Positions 9,448-18,106 are shown, counted from the stretch's first letter. The stretch: 64,000 bases of DNA from Faecalimonas sp. (GCA_029264305.1 JARICA010000015.1:1-64000), one strand, 5' to 3'. A program made the numbers and translations. Notes: generated from the letters alone by a model not told the origin.

Positions 9448-10299
9448 ATGGATTATTTTGATATTTCCGCCTGTGCTGTTTCAGGTGGTTGCTTACAAAG
9501 CCACTCAGGTCCTTATCTCTTTGAACGTCATATTCATACCAGTTTTGAAGCCTACTTAATCACCCAAGGAACTTGTTCAATGAACATTAATGGAGAAGAT
9601 ATTTTTTGCCAAAAAGATGATTTCATTATGATTTTACCAAATACAGTGCATTCTTTTGAAGTAGCTGAGAAAGAGAAATGTGAATTTCTTCATGTACATT
9701 TTGAACCTGAATTATTTGCTCATATTTTAGTTAAAAAAACGCCTGAATTTTCTATATCTTTATCAGACGCTTTATCATTTCATTCTAATTTTTATTATAA
9801 GCAAACATCAAATGTTACTCTTTTTAATTTAATGACTTCTATTGTAAGTGTTTATCAAACACCCCATTCCTACTCTGCTATATCCAACAATTTGTATGTT
9901 GCCCAATTAATGCTTTATGTTTTAGAACAAGTTTCTAAAGATGAACCGTTAACCCCAGGCGTGCATATACAAAACCGGTATATTTCCTATACTCTCCAAT
10001 ATATTGCCGAGCATTTTCACGAAAAAATTCTTATTCCTGATATTGCAAAGGAATTAAATATTTCTACACGTTATCTTGGTAAGCTTTTTTCACAACACAT
10101 GAATCTAACCCTTGCCAACTATATTAATATTTATCGCATTAACCAAGCAATCCAACTAATGAGTTCAACAGATATGCCACTTATCGATATTGCATTATCA
10201 ATTGGATTAAACGATGCCCAACATTTTTCTAGGTTATTTTATAAAATAATTAATATGCCTCCCGGAAAATACAGGAAGATGATTGAAAAGAAACTTTAA
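9448..10299 (+). CDS. AraC family regulator, probably of the lacto-N-biosidase genes
   Basis: 283 residues. The N-terminal half is a cupin-like ligand domain (SFEAYLITQGTCSMNINGE, FIMILPNTVHSF); the C-terminal about 100 residues are two helix-turn-helix motifs of the AraC/XylS type (IPDIAKELNISTRYLGKLF and IDIALSIGLNDAQHFSRLF). Divergent from lnbYX, so control of those genes by a released sugar is likely. The start at 9448 is chosen because AAGAGG sits six bases upstream and the cupin domain begins right after; the frame is open for another 79 codons upstream, but that stretch is low-complexity and non-domain. Confidence 0.85.
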   Translation: MDYFDISACAVSGGCLQSHSGPYLFERHIHTSFEAYLITQGTCSMNINGEDIFCQKDDFIMILPNTVHSFEVAEKEKCEFLHVHFEPELFAHILVKKTPEFSISLSDALSFHSNFYYKQTSNVTLFNLMTSIVSVYQTPHSYSAISNNLYVAQLMLYVLEQVSKDEPLTPGVHIQNRYISYTLQYIAEHFHEKILIPDIAKELNISTRYLGKLFSQHMNLTLANYINIYRINQAIQLMSSTDMPLIDIALSIGLNDAQHFSRLFYKIINMPPGKYRKMIEKKL

Positions 10300-10333
10300 A
10301 GAGGACGTGATTTTCAAAAATCACGTCCTCTTT
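10298..10333. terminator. Bidirectional terminator between AraC and GH30 genes
   Basis: AAAGAGGACGTGATTT (10298-10313) pairs perfectly with 10318-10333; A-rich on one side and T-rich on the other, so it can end both convergent transcripts. Confidence 0.88.
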
Positions 10334-10338
10334 ATTCC

Positions 10339-12297
10339 TTATTTTACAAAAACCTTTGCATCATAAATCGAATATCCGTACTTGTTATTTCTTTGAACCC
10401 CTTGCAATCTTACATATCTTGCTTTTGTAGGTGTAAATTTTACCGTTACATTTGGAGACTTCATTTCCTCTATCATTACCGTTTTGACTGTCTTAAAATT
10501 CTTCCCATCATCAGATGTTTGAATATGATACAATGCATCATATCCATTTTCAAAATACAACTGTATGCCGGATACCGTAGCTCTTGATGATAATTCGAAG
10601 GTAATATTTTCATGATTTGTCCAATCACTTGCCCATCTTGTTTTCATATTATTATCAATAGCTGAAGATGCTTGATAGTTATAAACTGGATTTTTCTCGT
10701 AGCTACTTGCTGTTGCAGCAATTGGTTTAACCTCTCTATCAGGAAGAGTCACATCAATTTCTTCATCTGGTTGGTAATCACTATTATATTTCAAGGTTGT
10801 TAATGAATGTGGCTGTAATGTAACTTCCACACTTCTGTCATCATCTATAACAGTGACCGTCTTTGCCTGATCAGTAACATTACCAAGCATAACCGAAACC
10901 ATTCCTTCATCATCCATAACTGCCGTCTTCGCAATATCTGTATCTGTTGTTGTTTTAATACTAACTGTTCCTGGCTGTACTGTACGACTAATTTGTTTTA
11001 AAATATAATAAGAAGGCTGATAGTGCACCTGATTGTTTTCATCTAACATGATTGGCGCATGGCATTTATTCACTACTCCCTGTGTTGGACCACCTTGTCT
11101 ATCAAGTAAAAGATTCCAATCAATCCATGTCTCTGTTCCATGTTCAAAATCATTTAAAATGTCATAAATATAACGATCTGCTGGATCAAAACTTCCAAAC
11201 CATGGCCCTTTTTCTTGACAGGCTTCTGTAGCATATAAATGGATATCTGGGAATTTTTCTTTCACTTTGTCCAAACTATCAAAATCTTTTGACCACATTG
11301 GGACACCTTCCATTTCGTGCCACAAATCTCCTGCATACCAGTGAAATGCAATCCCGTCGATATATTTTCTTGCTTTTTCATTACTTAATACTTTCGTATT
11401 AAATTTCACAAAACCATCATGATGCATTGGATCGTTTCCTTTATCCCAATCCCAAATAAGCACTTTTGGATCTAAATGATTTCTTTCTAATGCTGGTCCA
11501 AGATGATTTCCTACAAAATTAATCATTGCATCTGTAGACCATGTGGCAGCCTCCCATTTTGGATTGTTTTGCGCTTCATTCTGAATTGATAATGAATACA
11601 CATCTATCCCCGCTTTTTTATATTCTTGGATATATTTTACAAAATAATTTGCATAACTTTCATAATATTCTGGCTTAACTGAGTTGTTTACAAGATTCAA
11701 CCCTGCTGTTCCTGTCTGTCCTCTTCTAACCCCACTTTGTTTCATCCATGCTGGTGGCGCCCATGGTGCCGCAAAAAACTTAATATCCTTTCTATATGAT
11801 TGCACTTTTTTCACCGCCGGAATAATATAATCCCAATCCTTTTCGATGCTAAAGTGTTTTAATTGTGGATCAGGCTCTTCTGTATCATTATAGCTATAGG
11901 ATCTTGTAGAAAAATCTGCTGAACCAATCGTTGAACGTAAAACAGAATATTTTGCACCGCTTTCCCCGAAATATGCCTCATAGATTTCTTCTTGTTTGTC
12001 TTTACTTAGTTTTTGTAAATTATATGCTGCTGATTCAGTCATCGCTCCACCAACACCTAACAGGGTCTGTCTTTTTTCTTTTGGATATACCTTCACATAT
12101 CCACTACTCTTGGCTGGATCTGCTTTCTTAAACTGTAAATCTGACAAAACTTGATCATATCCTCCCTCTTTTGCCACTACATGCATCTCCACTTTTCCCA
12201 AATTTTCCTCTGCTTGTACATTCTGCACCTGCAAACCACTAAACGACATTCCAAGCATTGCAACTGTCAACATACTTGCTACAACTCTTTTCTTCAT
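10339..12297 (-). CDS. Secreted GH30 glycosidase with C-terminal CBM32-like domain
   Basis: 652 residues: signal peptide (1 to about 29), GH30 TIM barrel with its side beta domain (about 55-515), and an F5/8 type C/CBM32-like sugar-binding domain (about 521-652, SSYEKNPVYNYQASSAIDNN). Catalytic residues are visible: acid/base Glu241 in SIQNEAQNN and nucleophile Glu358 in YATEACQEKG. The GVGGAMTESAA and APWAPPAWMK motifs are typical of the glucosylceramidase-like subfamilies, so beta-glucosidase/glucosylceramidase, beta-1,6-glucanase or beta-xylosidase activity are all possible. No membrane or wall anchor, so it is probably released. AAGGAGGG precedes the ATG; a strong promoter lies at 12342-12370. 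Confidence 0.88.
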   Translation of the reverse strand: MKKRVVASMLTVAMLGMSFSGLQVQNVQAEENLGKVEMHVVAKEGGYDQVLSDLQFKKADPAKSSGYVKVYPKEKRQTLLGVGGAMTESAAYNLQKLSKDKQEEIYEAYFGESGAKYSVLRSTIGSADFSTRSYSYNDTEEPDPQLKHFSIEKDWDYIIPAVKKVQSYRKDIKFFAAPWAPPAWMKQSGVRRGQTGTAGLNLVNNSVKPEYYESYANYFVKYIQEYKKAGIDVYSLSIQNEAQNNPKWEAATWSTDAMINFVGNHLGPALERNHLDPKVLIWDWDKGNDPMHHDGFVKFNTKVLSNEKARKYIDGIAFHWYAGDLWHEMEGVPMWSKDFDSLDKVKEKFPDIHLYATEACQEKGPWFGSFDPADRYIYDILNDFEHGTETWIDWNLLLDRQGGPTQGVVNKCHAPIMLDENNQVHYQPSYYILKQISRTVQPGTVSIKTTTDTDIAKTAVMDDEGMVSVMLGNVTDQAKTVTVIDDDRSVEVTLQPHSLTTLKYNSDYQPDEEIDVTLPDREVKPIAATASSYEKNPVYNYQASSAIDNNMKTRWASDWTNHENITFELSSRATVSGIQLYFENGYDALYHIQTSDDGKNFKTVKTVMIEEMKSPNVTVKFTPTKARYVRLQGVQRNNKYGYSIYDAKVFVK

Positions 12298-12341
12298 TCA
12301 ATCCCTCCTTACTACGTTCATACACTGTATAATTTGATAAG

Positions 12342-12370
12342 AATATATTCTATTTTTGTTCATTTGTCAA
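12342..12370 (-). promoter_or_regulatory. Strong promoter of the GH30 gene
   Basis: Minus-strand TTGACA (12370-12365), 17-base spacer, TATATT (12347-12342), 45 bases from the start codon. Confidence 0.78.
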
Positions 12371-12500
12371 CATTTTTTGTACTATTTTCTTGTTTCTTTG
12401 TTTACTTTGCACAATTTTTCTTTTTTCTTCTTTCATCATTCTGAATGTCTTTCGTGAAATTAGAACCCAATTTCATTTTCACAAAAAATATATGCAAAAA

Positions 12501-12529
12501 TTGATGCATTTTTAACAAAAATGTATTAT
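12501..12529 (+). promoter_or_regulatory. Promoter of the prolyl aminopeptidase gene
   Basis: TTGATG (12501-12506), 17-base spacer, TATTAT (12524-12529), about 41 bases before the ATG. Confidence 0.6.
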
Positions 12530-12570
12530 ACTAGATATTAGTGAAAAACTTGTCAGAAAGGAGAAAAATC

Positions 12571-13461
12571 ATGGCAAAAATTACAGAAGGATATATGCCA
12601 TATCTTGGATATCAAACATATTATAGAATAGTTGGCGAAAGAAAAAATAATGGAAAGGCACCTTTAATCTGTCTTCACGGAGGACCAGGTTCTACTCACA
12701 ATTACTATGAAGTATTAGACAATGTTGCTGATGATGATGATCGTATGATCGTTATGTACGACCAAATTGGTTGTGGTAACTCTTACCTTGATGGACATCC
12801 TGAACTTTGGAATCAAAAAGTTTGGTTAGACGAACTTGAAGCATTAAGAAAACATCTTGGATTAGATGAATGTCACATTATCGGACAATCTTGGGGTGGT
12901 ATGATGCAAATTGCATACGCATTAGACTACAAACCAGAAGGGGTTAAAAGTTTCATCATTTCCAGTGGACACCCAAGTAGTTCTCTTTGGGAGAGAGAAG
13001 GACTTCGCCGTATCAAAATGATGCCACAAGATATGCAAGATGCTATCAACCACGCACTTGAAACAGGCGACTTCACAGGAGAAGCATACGATGCAGCTGT
13101 TGCTGAATATATGGATAGATACTGCAACTACTGGCTTGGTGATGATGTTCCTGAATGTTGTAAGAGACCTAAAAAATCAGGTTCTGAATCTTATGTTGAA
13201 GGATGGGGTCCAAATGAATTTGCACCTACAGGAACTCTTAGAGACTTTGAATACATCGACAGACTTGGAGAAATTAAAATCCCTTCATTAATCTGTAGTG
13301 GTATCTCAGATCTTTGCTCTCCAGTCATCGCTAAAACAATGGCAGATGGAATTCCAAATTCTAAATGGATTCTTTGGGAACGTGCAAGACATACTTGCTT
13401 CGTAGATAGACATGATGACTACTGTGTAGAACTTATTAACTGGATGAACAAATACGACTAG
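12571..13461 (+). CDS. pip: Proline iminopeptidase (prolyl aminopeptidase) family hydrolase
   Basis: 296-residue cytoplasmic alpha/beta hydrolase that would release N-terminal proline from peptides. The S33 family signatures are all present: HGGPGSTHNYYEVL, YDQIGCGNS, nucleophile GQSWGGMMQ, a late Asp in GISDLCSP and the histidine in RARHTCF. No signal peptide. AAAGGAG lies eight bases before the ATG at 12571; an in-frame GTG 30 bases earlier coincides with the likely transcription start, so I rejected it. Monocistronic, between its own promoter and a perfect palindromic terminator. Confidence 0.9.
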   Translation: MAKITEGYMPYLGYQTYYRIVGERKNNGKAPLICLHGGPGSTHNYYEVLDNVADDDDRMIVMYDQIGCGNSYLDGHPELWNQKVWLDELEALRKHLGLDECHIIGQSWGGMMQIAYALDYKPEGVKSFIISSGHPSSSLWEREGLRRIKMMPQDMQDAINHALETGDFTGEAYDAAVAEYMDRYCNYWLGDDVPECCKRPKKSGSESYVEGWGPNEFAPTGTLRDFEYIDRLGEIKIPSLICSGISDLCSPVIAKTMADGIPNSKWILWERARHTCFVDRHDDYCVELINWMNKYD

Positions 13462-13470
13462 AATATATAT

Positions 13471-13514
13471 AAAAGAATGCTCCGATAGGCATATGCCTAT
13501 CGGAGCATTCTTTT
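13471..13514. terminator. Perfect 44-bp palindromic bidirectional terminator
   Basis: A palindrome without loop bases: 13471-13492 is the exact reverse complement of 13493-13514, AAAAGAATGC at one end and GCATTCTTTT at the other. It ends the peptidase gene and the convergent MFS gene. Confidence 0.92.
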
Positions 13515-13529
13515 ATGTTATAACTCTTT

Positions 13530-14756
13530 TTATTGATAAAATAGCGAAAAGATCTTTCTATCTCTTCTACACAAGATAAGATATCCTACTATGTTCAATA
13601 TACCGACAACTACTATGTACTTCCATACTGTTTGTAACGCCATTGCATCTACCATACTTCCAACAACCTTCTGTCCTCCTAATTGAAACGCTCCCGCAAC
13701 CATTGTATAAAAAGAAGAAAACCTTCCTCTATGAGATGCCGGAATACGTCTTGTCAAATAAGGATTATTTCCAAGTGTAGTACTAATCTCTCCAACTGTG
13801 AAAACCACCATAGAAACAAAATAAATAATAAAAATATTTTGTACAATTGCGTATACCGAAAGACTAAGTGTAATCAAAATTTGTCCTATCAAAAGTTGTT
13901 CCACATCTCGTACACGTTCCATAACCTTTGTAAGTATCGGTGTTCCAACAATGACAACTAACGCATTTACACTTGTAAGTGTGCCAAACAAAACTGCCCC
14001 CTGTTCCCCATAAGATTGTTCTAGATTTAAAGGGATAAGGAAATCTAATTGTCTATAAACAAACGTCCAAACCCCTCCACATAGCATAAATAAAATCAAC
14101 AATTTATTTTCCCTCAAAATTTTCCAAACACTATCTCCATCTCGAGTTCCTTCATATTTTTCTACTGTTGCTTCAGTTTTCACTGGTGTAATATCTTTAA
14201 TAAAAATCCAAATCAATACAGTAGAGGAAAGTGTCGCAAAACTACTGATTAAAAATGCAAGCGAAAGATGATTTGCAAATAAAAATCCGCCTATTATTGG
14301 TGCTAATACCAATCCTAGATTTCCTCCTAAATAATTCAAACTATATGCTTTTTCTCTTTCTTCTGACGAAGATAAGTCCGCTACTAAAGCATCGTAACTT
14401 GGCCATTCCATTTGTGCAAAAATAGCCGCTAAAGCCAAAAGTGGTATCCATTTCTCTGATGCTGGCAAAAATGCACATATAAAATAACTTATAACTGTTA
14501 CCATATCACATAGAATAATTAAATTTCTTTTATTGTATCGATCTGCTAATTTCCCACCTATTACTGTAAAAGGAAATTGTGCAATACCAAGAATAATAAG
14601 AATACTTGCAATCTGCGATGCCGAATACCCCAATTTATTCTTTAATATCAAGGTCATCATTGGCCAAATAAGTGCCCCCATATTTGTTACAACCCTACCC
14701 CAAAATAAAATATAAAGTTCTTTACGCATGCCAAAATATTGTCTAATATATCTCAC
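13530..14756 (-). CDS. MFS transporter (drug-efflux type)
   Basis: About 408 residues with 12 predicted membrane helices. The motif-A region GGKLADRYNKRNLII between helices 2 and 3 marks the major facilitator superfamily; the overall look is that of multidrug/quinolone exporters, but the substrate is unknown. The start is uncertain: a GTG at 14756 has AGGTG seven bases upstream, while the longer GTG at 14795 has no visible ribosome binding site. It ends 15 bases from the palindromic terminator shared with pip. Confidence 0.85.
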   Translation of the reverse strand: MRYIRQYFGMRKELYILFWGRVVTNMGALIWPMMTLILKNKLGYSASQIASILIILGIAQFPFTVIGGKLADRYNKRNLIILCDMVTVISYFICAFLPASEKWIPLLALAAIFAQMEWPSYDALVADLSSSEEREKAYSLNYLGGNLGLVLAPIIGGFLFANHLSLAFLISSFATLSSTVLIWIFIKDITPVKTEATVEKYEGTRDGDSVWKILRENKLLILFMLCGGVWTFVYRQLDFLIPLNLEQSYGEQGAVLFGTLTSVNALVVIVGTPILTKVMERVRDVEQLLIGQILITLSLSVYAIVQNIFIIYFVSMVVFTVGEISTTLGNNPYLTRRIPASHRGRFSSFYTMVAGAFQLGGQKVVGSMVDAMALQTVWKYIVVVGILNIVGYLILCRRDRKIFSLFYQ

Positions 14757-14911
14757 TTTATCACACCTTTGCCAATCTTTTTTCACTTTAAACACCCATT
14801 CAACAATAATTATTTCGTTTCATTATAAACTTCAGTTTTTCTTGTGTCAAACATTTTTATTTTTCCATAATTCAGACATAAAACCAATGGAAAATGATAT
14901 TATTCTAAGTA

Positions 14912-14941
14912 TTGACAAAACATGCTTGCTTTTGCTATCAT
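14912..14941 (+). promoter_or_regulatory. Promoter of the fluoride-riboswitch transcript
   Basis: TTGACA (14912-14917), 18-base spacer, TATCAT (14936-14941). The predicted start, about 14948, falls right at the first base of the aptamer. Confidence 0.72.
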
Positions 14942-14948
14942 TCTCTCA

Positions 14949-15044
14949 TAGGGAATGAAGTTCTCCCATAGTGAATAAACTAAAACCACTATTACTAGTT
15001 GATGACTTCTGCATTTTTAAAGGCAGAAATTATCAACTTTTTTT
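14949..15044 (+). ncRNA. Fluoride (crcB motif) riboswitch with overlapping terminator
   Basis: The aptamer (14949-15012) shows stem GGGA (14951-14954)/TCCC (14964-14967) around a loop whose GAAGT (14957-14961) pairs with ACTTC (15005-15009) to make the pseudoknot; AACTA (14978-14982)/TAGTT (14996-15000) forms the second stem, followed by the conserved TGATGACTTCTGC. The 3' pseudoknot strand is also the left arm of a terminator, AGTTGATGACTTCTGC (14997-15012) with 15023-15038, followed by seven T. Fluoride binding should block terminator formation and let the antiporter gene be read. Identification is by eye against the remembered consensus. Confidence 0.85.
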
Positions 15045-15078
15045 GTGTCTAAATAAAGTAAAAAGGAGAAATAAAAAT

Positions 15079-16260
15079 ATGTTAATGAGTGTTGCACTAA
15101 TATTGTTAATAGGAATGTTTATGGGATGGCTATGCAAAAAAATCCATCTTCCCAGTTTAACTGGAATGATTTTAACAGGTATAATCCTCGGTCCACATTT
15201 ATTAAATATGATTGACCAATCTCTGTTAAGCATATCTGCTGATTTAAGAAAAATGGCTTTAATAATCATTTTAACAAGAGCAGGTCTTTCTTTAGACTTA
15301 AATGATCTAAAAAAAGTAGGGCGTCCCGCCATCTTAATGTGCTTTATCCCTGCCTGTTTTGAAATTTTAGGAATGATTATATTAGCACCCAAGTTACTAG
15401 GAATATCTATTTTAGATGCTGCAATTATGGGAACGGTTGTTGGAGCCGTTTCTCCCGCTGTAATTGTTCCACAGATGTTAAAACTTATGGACAATGGATA
15501 CGGACAAAAACACCGTATTCCTCAGTTAATACTTGCCGGTGCATCTGTTGATGATGTATTTGTAATTGTATTATTCACTGCATTTACAGGTCTTGCACAA
15601 GGAAATAGTTTCTCTATTAAAAGTTTTGTTAATATTCCTCTTTCTATTGTTATGGGCGTTGTTATCGGTGGAGTTATCGGAATCATTTTATCAAGTTTTT
15701 TTGAAAAGATTCATATTAGAGATACTTCTAAAGTGGTAATTATTTTGTGTATTGCTTTTATTCTGGTTACTCTTGAAGATGCATTTACAAATATAATTCC
15801 TTTTTCTTCTTTAATTGCAGTTATGGCAATTGGTATTGCCTTGCAAAAAAAACGTGAAGTTGTTGCAAATAGATTGTCTATGAAATTCAATAAACTTTGG
15901 GTTGTAGCTGAAATTGTTTTATTCGTATTAGTTGGGGCTACTGTAAATTTAAAATATGCAATATCAGCAGGTATTGTATCTATTATTTTAATTTTAGGCG
16001 TTGTTTTATTTAGAATGTTTGGTGTATTCATCTGCTTATTGAAAACAAACCTTACCATAAAAGAAAGAATCTTTTGTATGATTGCATACACCCCAAAAGC
16101 GACTGTACAAGCTGCCATTGGTGGAATCCCTCTATCTATGGGACTAGCATGTGGTAATATGGTATTAACAATAGCTGTCGTTGCAATTTTAATCACTGCT
16201 CCTTTAGGTGCTTTTGGCATGGAATTTAGTTATAAGAAATTATTAAAAAAAGAAAAATAG
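15079..16260 (+). CDS. Cation/proton antiporter (CPA family), fluoride-responsive
   Basis: 393 residues, almost entirely hydrophobic with about 12-13 helices. Features of Na+/H+ exchangers: TGMILTGIILGPHLL in an early helix and the ASVDDVFVIVLF stretch whose paired Asp residues are the usual ion-binding site. The upstream fluoride riboswitch indicates that the cell makes it when fluoride is high, so it probably helps with fluoride stress, for example by pH/Na+ balance or fluoride efflux. AAAAGGAGAA precedes the ATG at 15079; the frame is open further upstream, but that segment is the riboswitch itself. No crcB or CLC-F gene is adjacent. Confidence 0.87.
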   Translation: MLMSVALILLIGMFMGWLCKKIHLPSLTGMILTGIILGPHLLNMIDQSLLSISADLRKMALIIILTRAGLSLDLNDLKKVGRPAILMCFIPACFEILGMIILAPKLLGISILDAAIMGTVVGAVSPAVIVPQMLKLMDNGYGQKHRIPQLILAGASVDDVFVIVLFTAFTGLAQGNSFSIKSFVNIPLSIVMGVVIGGVIGIILSSFFEKIHIRDTSKVVIILCIAFILVTLEDAFTNIIPFSSLIAVMAIGIALQKKREVVANRLSMKFNKLWVVAEIVLFVLVGATVNLKYAISAGIVSIILILGVVLFRMFGVFICLLKTNLTIKERIFCMIAYTPKATVQAAIGGIPLSMGLACGNMVLTIAVVAILITAPLGAFGMEFSYKKLLKKEK

Positions 16261-16267
16261 TATTCAC

Positions 16268-16299
16268 TTTCGGCTGAGATAATTCATTCTCAGCCGAAA
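16268..16299. terminator. Hairpin after the antiporter gene
   Basis: TTTCGGCTGAGA (16268-16279) pairs with TCTCAGCCGAAA (16288-16299). It lies between convergent genes; there is no long T-tract, so termination strength is uncertain. Confidence 0.6.
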
Positions 16300-16327
16300 A
16301 TAAATACTACTTCTTATTTTCCTTTAT

Positions 16328-16639
16328 TTATATTTTATAAAGATATACCCACTTATAACCTAGCAATTTACCAACAGAATGGTTAACACCTTGTTTACAA
16401 AAAAGTTTCCACAATGGATTATTTTGGGATGCCACTTCTGCATCAGCCAGTTTACACACATATTTTTCGCCGTCCAAATCAATAATTGGCTCCATTGTTT
16501 CTTCCAAAATACACAAGTGTTTTTCTTCTTTTCTAGCCCAATCCATAAGTTCCTTTGTGAATTCCTCTGGGGTGTTGATACCGCCTTCAGGTTCAAAATA
16601 CAAAGAGAAATCGAGATCAATAAATCCTGCCTTTTTCAT
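16328..16639 (-). CDS. Small conserved-looking protein of unknown function
   Basis: 103 residues, soluble, mixed acidic/basic (MKKAGFIDLDFSLYFEPEGG at the start), no signal peptide or membrane helix. I do not recognise a family. It is a real gene by context: GGAGG nine bases upstream of the ATG, and a nearly perfect promoter at 16679-16707. It stands alone between the antiporter and the XRE cassette. Confidence 0.65.
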   Translation of the reverse strand: MKKAGFIDLDFSLYFEPEGGINTPEEFTKELMDWARKEEKHLCILEETMEPIIDLDGEKYVCKLADAEVASQNNPLWKLFCKQGVNHSVGKLLGYKWVYLYKI

Positions 16640-16981
16640 AAAACATTGCCTCCATTCTTGCTAAATTTAGTATATAAAATCATACTATGATTTATAGGAA
16701 CCGTCAAGTGTAAGGTTTCTGTAGCTACTTCATTATTTATATCCACCAGACAATATACTGGTACTCATATTTGAGCAACCTAACTTTCACTTTTTTGTTA
16801 TTTTCCATTTACACCGCTTATTTTTAGTTTTAAAATATATTGAAGGACATAAATGACAGTTTCATCCTAATGCTATGAAAACAAAATAGTTTCTGCAACT
16901 GAAAGTAGCATAGATGTAAACTACAAATGGTTTACTTTAGAAAATAGAAACACTATATTGAAACCATTGAAAGGAGCAAAA
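16640..16981. other. 342-base gap holding two divergent control regions
   Basis: The left side has the promoter of the 103-residue protein. The right side has GTAAAC (16916-16921) and GTTTAC (16930-16935) as an inverted repeat spaced by eight bases, about 50 bases before the XRE gene and a possible operator for it. Nothing else is recognisable. Confidence 0.45.
16679..16707 (-). promoter_or_regulatory. Promoter of the 103-residue protein
   Basis: Minus-strand TTGACG (16707-16702), 17-base spacer, TATGAT (16684-16679). Confidence 0.72.
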
Positions 16982-17497
16982 ATGCAGTTTAAGGAAAAAT
17001 TGCAAAAGTTAAGAAAGAATACTGGTATGACACAAATAGATTTGGCTGAAAAAATGCTGGTATCACGTCAGACTATTTCTAAATGGGAAACCGGAAGTGC
17101 TATTCCAGATATAGAAAATATGATTCACATAAGTGATTTGTTTAATGTTTCGTTAGATTACTTGATTAGAGATATAAACGAGCCAGAAAGCAAACGCAAT
17201 ACTCAACGGGATTTTGACAGAAATATAAATCAAAAATGTAAAAAGCAAATATATATCAAAACAGTTTTGATCATATCTTTTATACTAACTATGATTCTTA
17301 TGATAAGTTATCAACTACATTTTCTTGCGACAACTGTAATTGTTATTATATGGATTATCTTGTTTAGTGGTTTATGGTGCATTTGTAAACGAGGCATCGC
17401 TTTACTTTCAAAATATATTCAGAAAGGAGAAGAAATTCATAAGGAACTTATATTATTCAATGAATCCGCAAGGAATAAAAGAAATGAGAAAAAGTAA
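16982..17497 (+). CDS. XRE family regulator with membrane-spanning tail
   Basis: 171 residues. Residues about 4-63 are a Cro/C1-type helix-turn-helix (TGMTQIDLAEKMLVSRQTIS, then KWETGSAIPDI). After a polar linker, two hydrophobic helices (about 91-135) anchor it in the membrane. AAAGGAG lies six bases before the ATG. It overlaps the next gene by 14 bases, so the two are translationally linked. A membrane-tethered XRE protein could sense envelope events and control the secreted protein beside it; this is inference. Confidence 0.82.
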   Translation: MQFKEKLQKLRKNTGMTQIDLAEKMLVSRQTISKWETGSAIPDIENMIHISDLFNVSLDYLIRDINEPESKRNTQRDFDRNINQKCKKQIYIKTVLIISFILTMILMISYQLHFLATTVIVIIWIILFSGLWCICKRGIALLSKYIQKGEEIHKELILFNESARNKRNEKK

Positions 17498-17984
17498 AAA
17501 ATTTTTTGTTGGATTATTAGCAACATTAGTTGTAGCAACAGGGATATCTAACACTACAATTGTTAAAGCTGCAGAAAAGTCGAACACAAATCAAATTGTT
17601 TTATCTACAGAAAATATAACCAATGATTCTGTAATATCTCAGACTGTAGTAGATAGCAAGGGAAATGAAGGAATTCTCGAAATTACAGAAGTAGCAACAC
17701 CAGAAAGGAAATCTGTTCGTACATGGAAAGTATCATATACATCCGGCGTAATCAATTGTCATTTTTATATGAAGGTATCAAATAATAAATGTATTAGTGC
17801 ATATAATAAGAAAATTATGACTATTGGTTGTTCCTATTCCAATGATAAGCTTGCTAAGATTTCAACATATGCTAGATTGTCAATGAACATCACGACACTT
17901 TTGGATTTAGTTAAGTTTAATGGATGTCTACAAGGAAAAGTGACAGGGAAAAATAATGATATAAAAGTTACTTACAATTTTTAA
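17484..17984 (+). CDS. Small secreted protein, DUF5626-like
   Basis: 166 residues with a clear signal peptide (MRKSKKFFVGLLATLVVATG, cleavage near VKAAEK), then a beta-rich domain containing RTWKVSYTSGVINCHFYMKV. The pattern of KVSYT, FY.K.SNN and a later amphipathic strand set resembles the DUF5626 family of small secreted Firmicutes proteins, which often follow XRE genes. Function unknown. The ATG at 17484 has AAGGA upstream and starts inside the end of the XRE gene; an ATG 24 bases earlier lacks a ribosome binding site. Confidence 0.68.
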   Translation: MRKSKKFFVGLLATLVVATGISNTTIVKAAEKSNTNQIVLSTENITNDSVISQTVVDSKGNEGILEITEVATPERKSVRTWKVSYTSGVINCHFYMKVSNNKCISAYNKKIMTIGCSYSNDKLAKISTYARLSMNITTLLDLVKFNGCLQGKVTGKNNDIKVTYNF

Positions 17985-18022
17985 CAATTTATTAAATCAA
18001 ACAGAAAGGAAATTGAAAATAT

Positions 18023-18106
18023 ATGACTGGAGTAGTTGCAGTGATAGGTTCCATTATTATAGTGGTACTTATAATAATACTAATATTAAAGTTCTTAAAA
18101 AAATAA
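18023..18106 (+). CDS. 27-residue hydrophobic micropeptide
   Basis: Starts MTGVVAVIGSIIIVVLIIIL and ends KFLKK: one membrane helix with a basic C-terminus. AAAGGA lies about a dozen bases before the ATG, a little far but usable. It follows the secreted protein by 38 bases in the same direction. It could be a type I toxin-like peptide, a small regulator of the membrane XRE protein, or a chance open frame in AT-rich DNA; length, composition and position favour a real peptide. Confidence 0.45.
   Translation: MTGVVAVIGSIIIVVLIIILILKFLKK

Noticed and set aside
15711-16220. Long open frame on the minus strand opposite the antiporter gene
   Set aside because: It is antisense to a clearly recognised membrane protein, has no ribosome binding site and no domain resemblance.
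18023-18106. Micropeptide as a member of a known type I toxin family (TxpA/Fst)
   Set aside because: The sequence matches neither family by eye and no antisense RNA promoter could be placed; kept only as an unassigned peptide.
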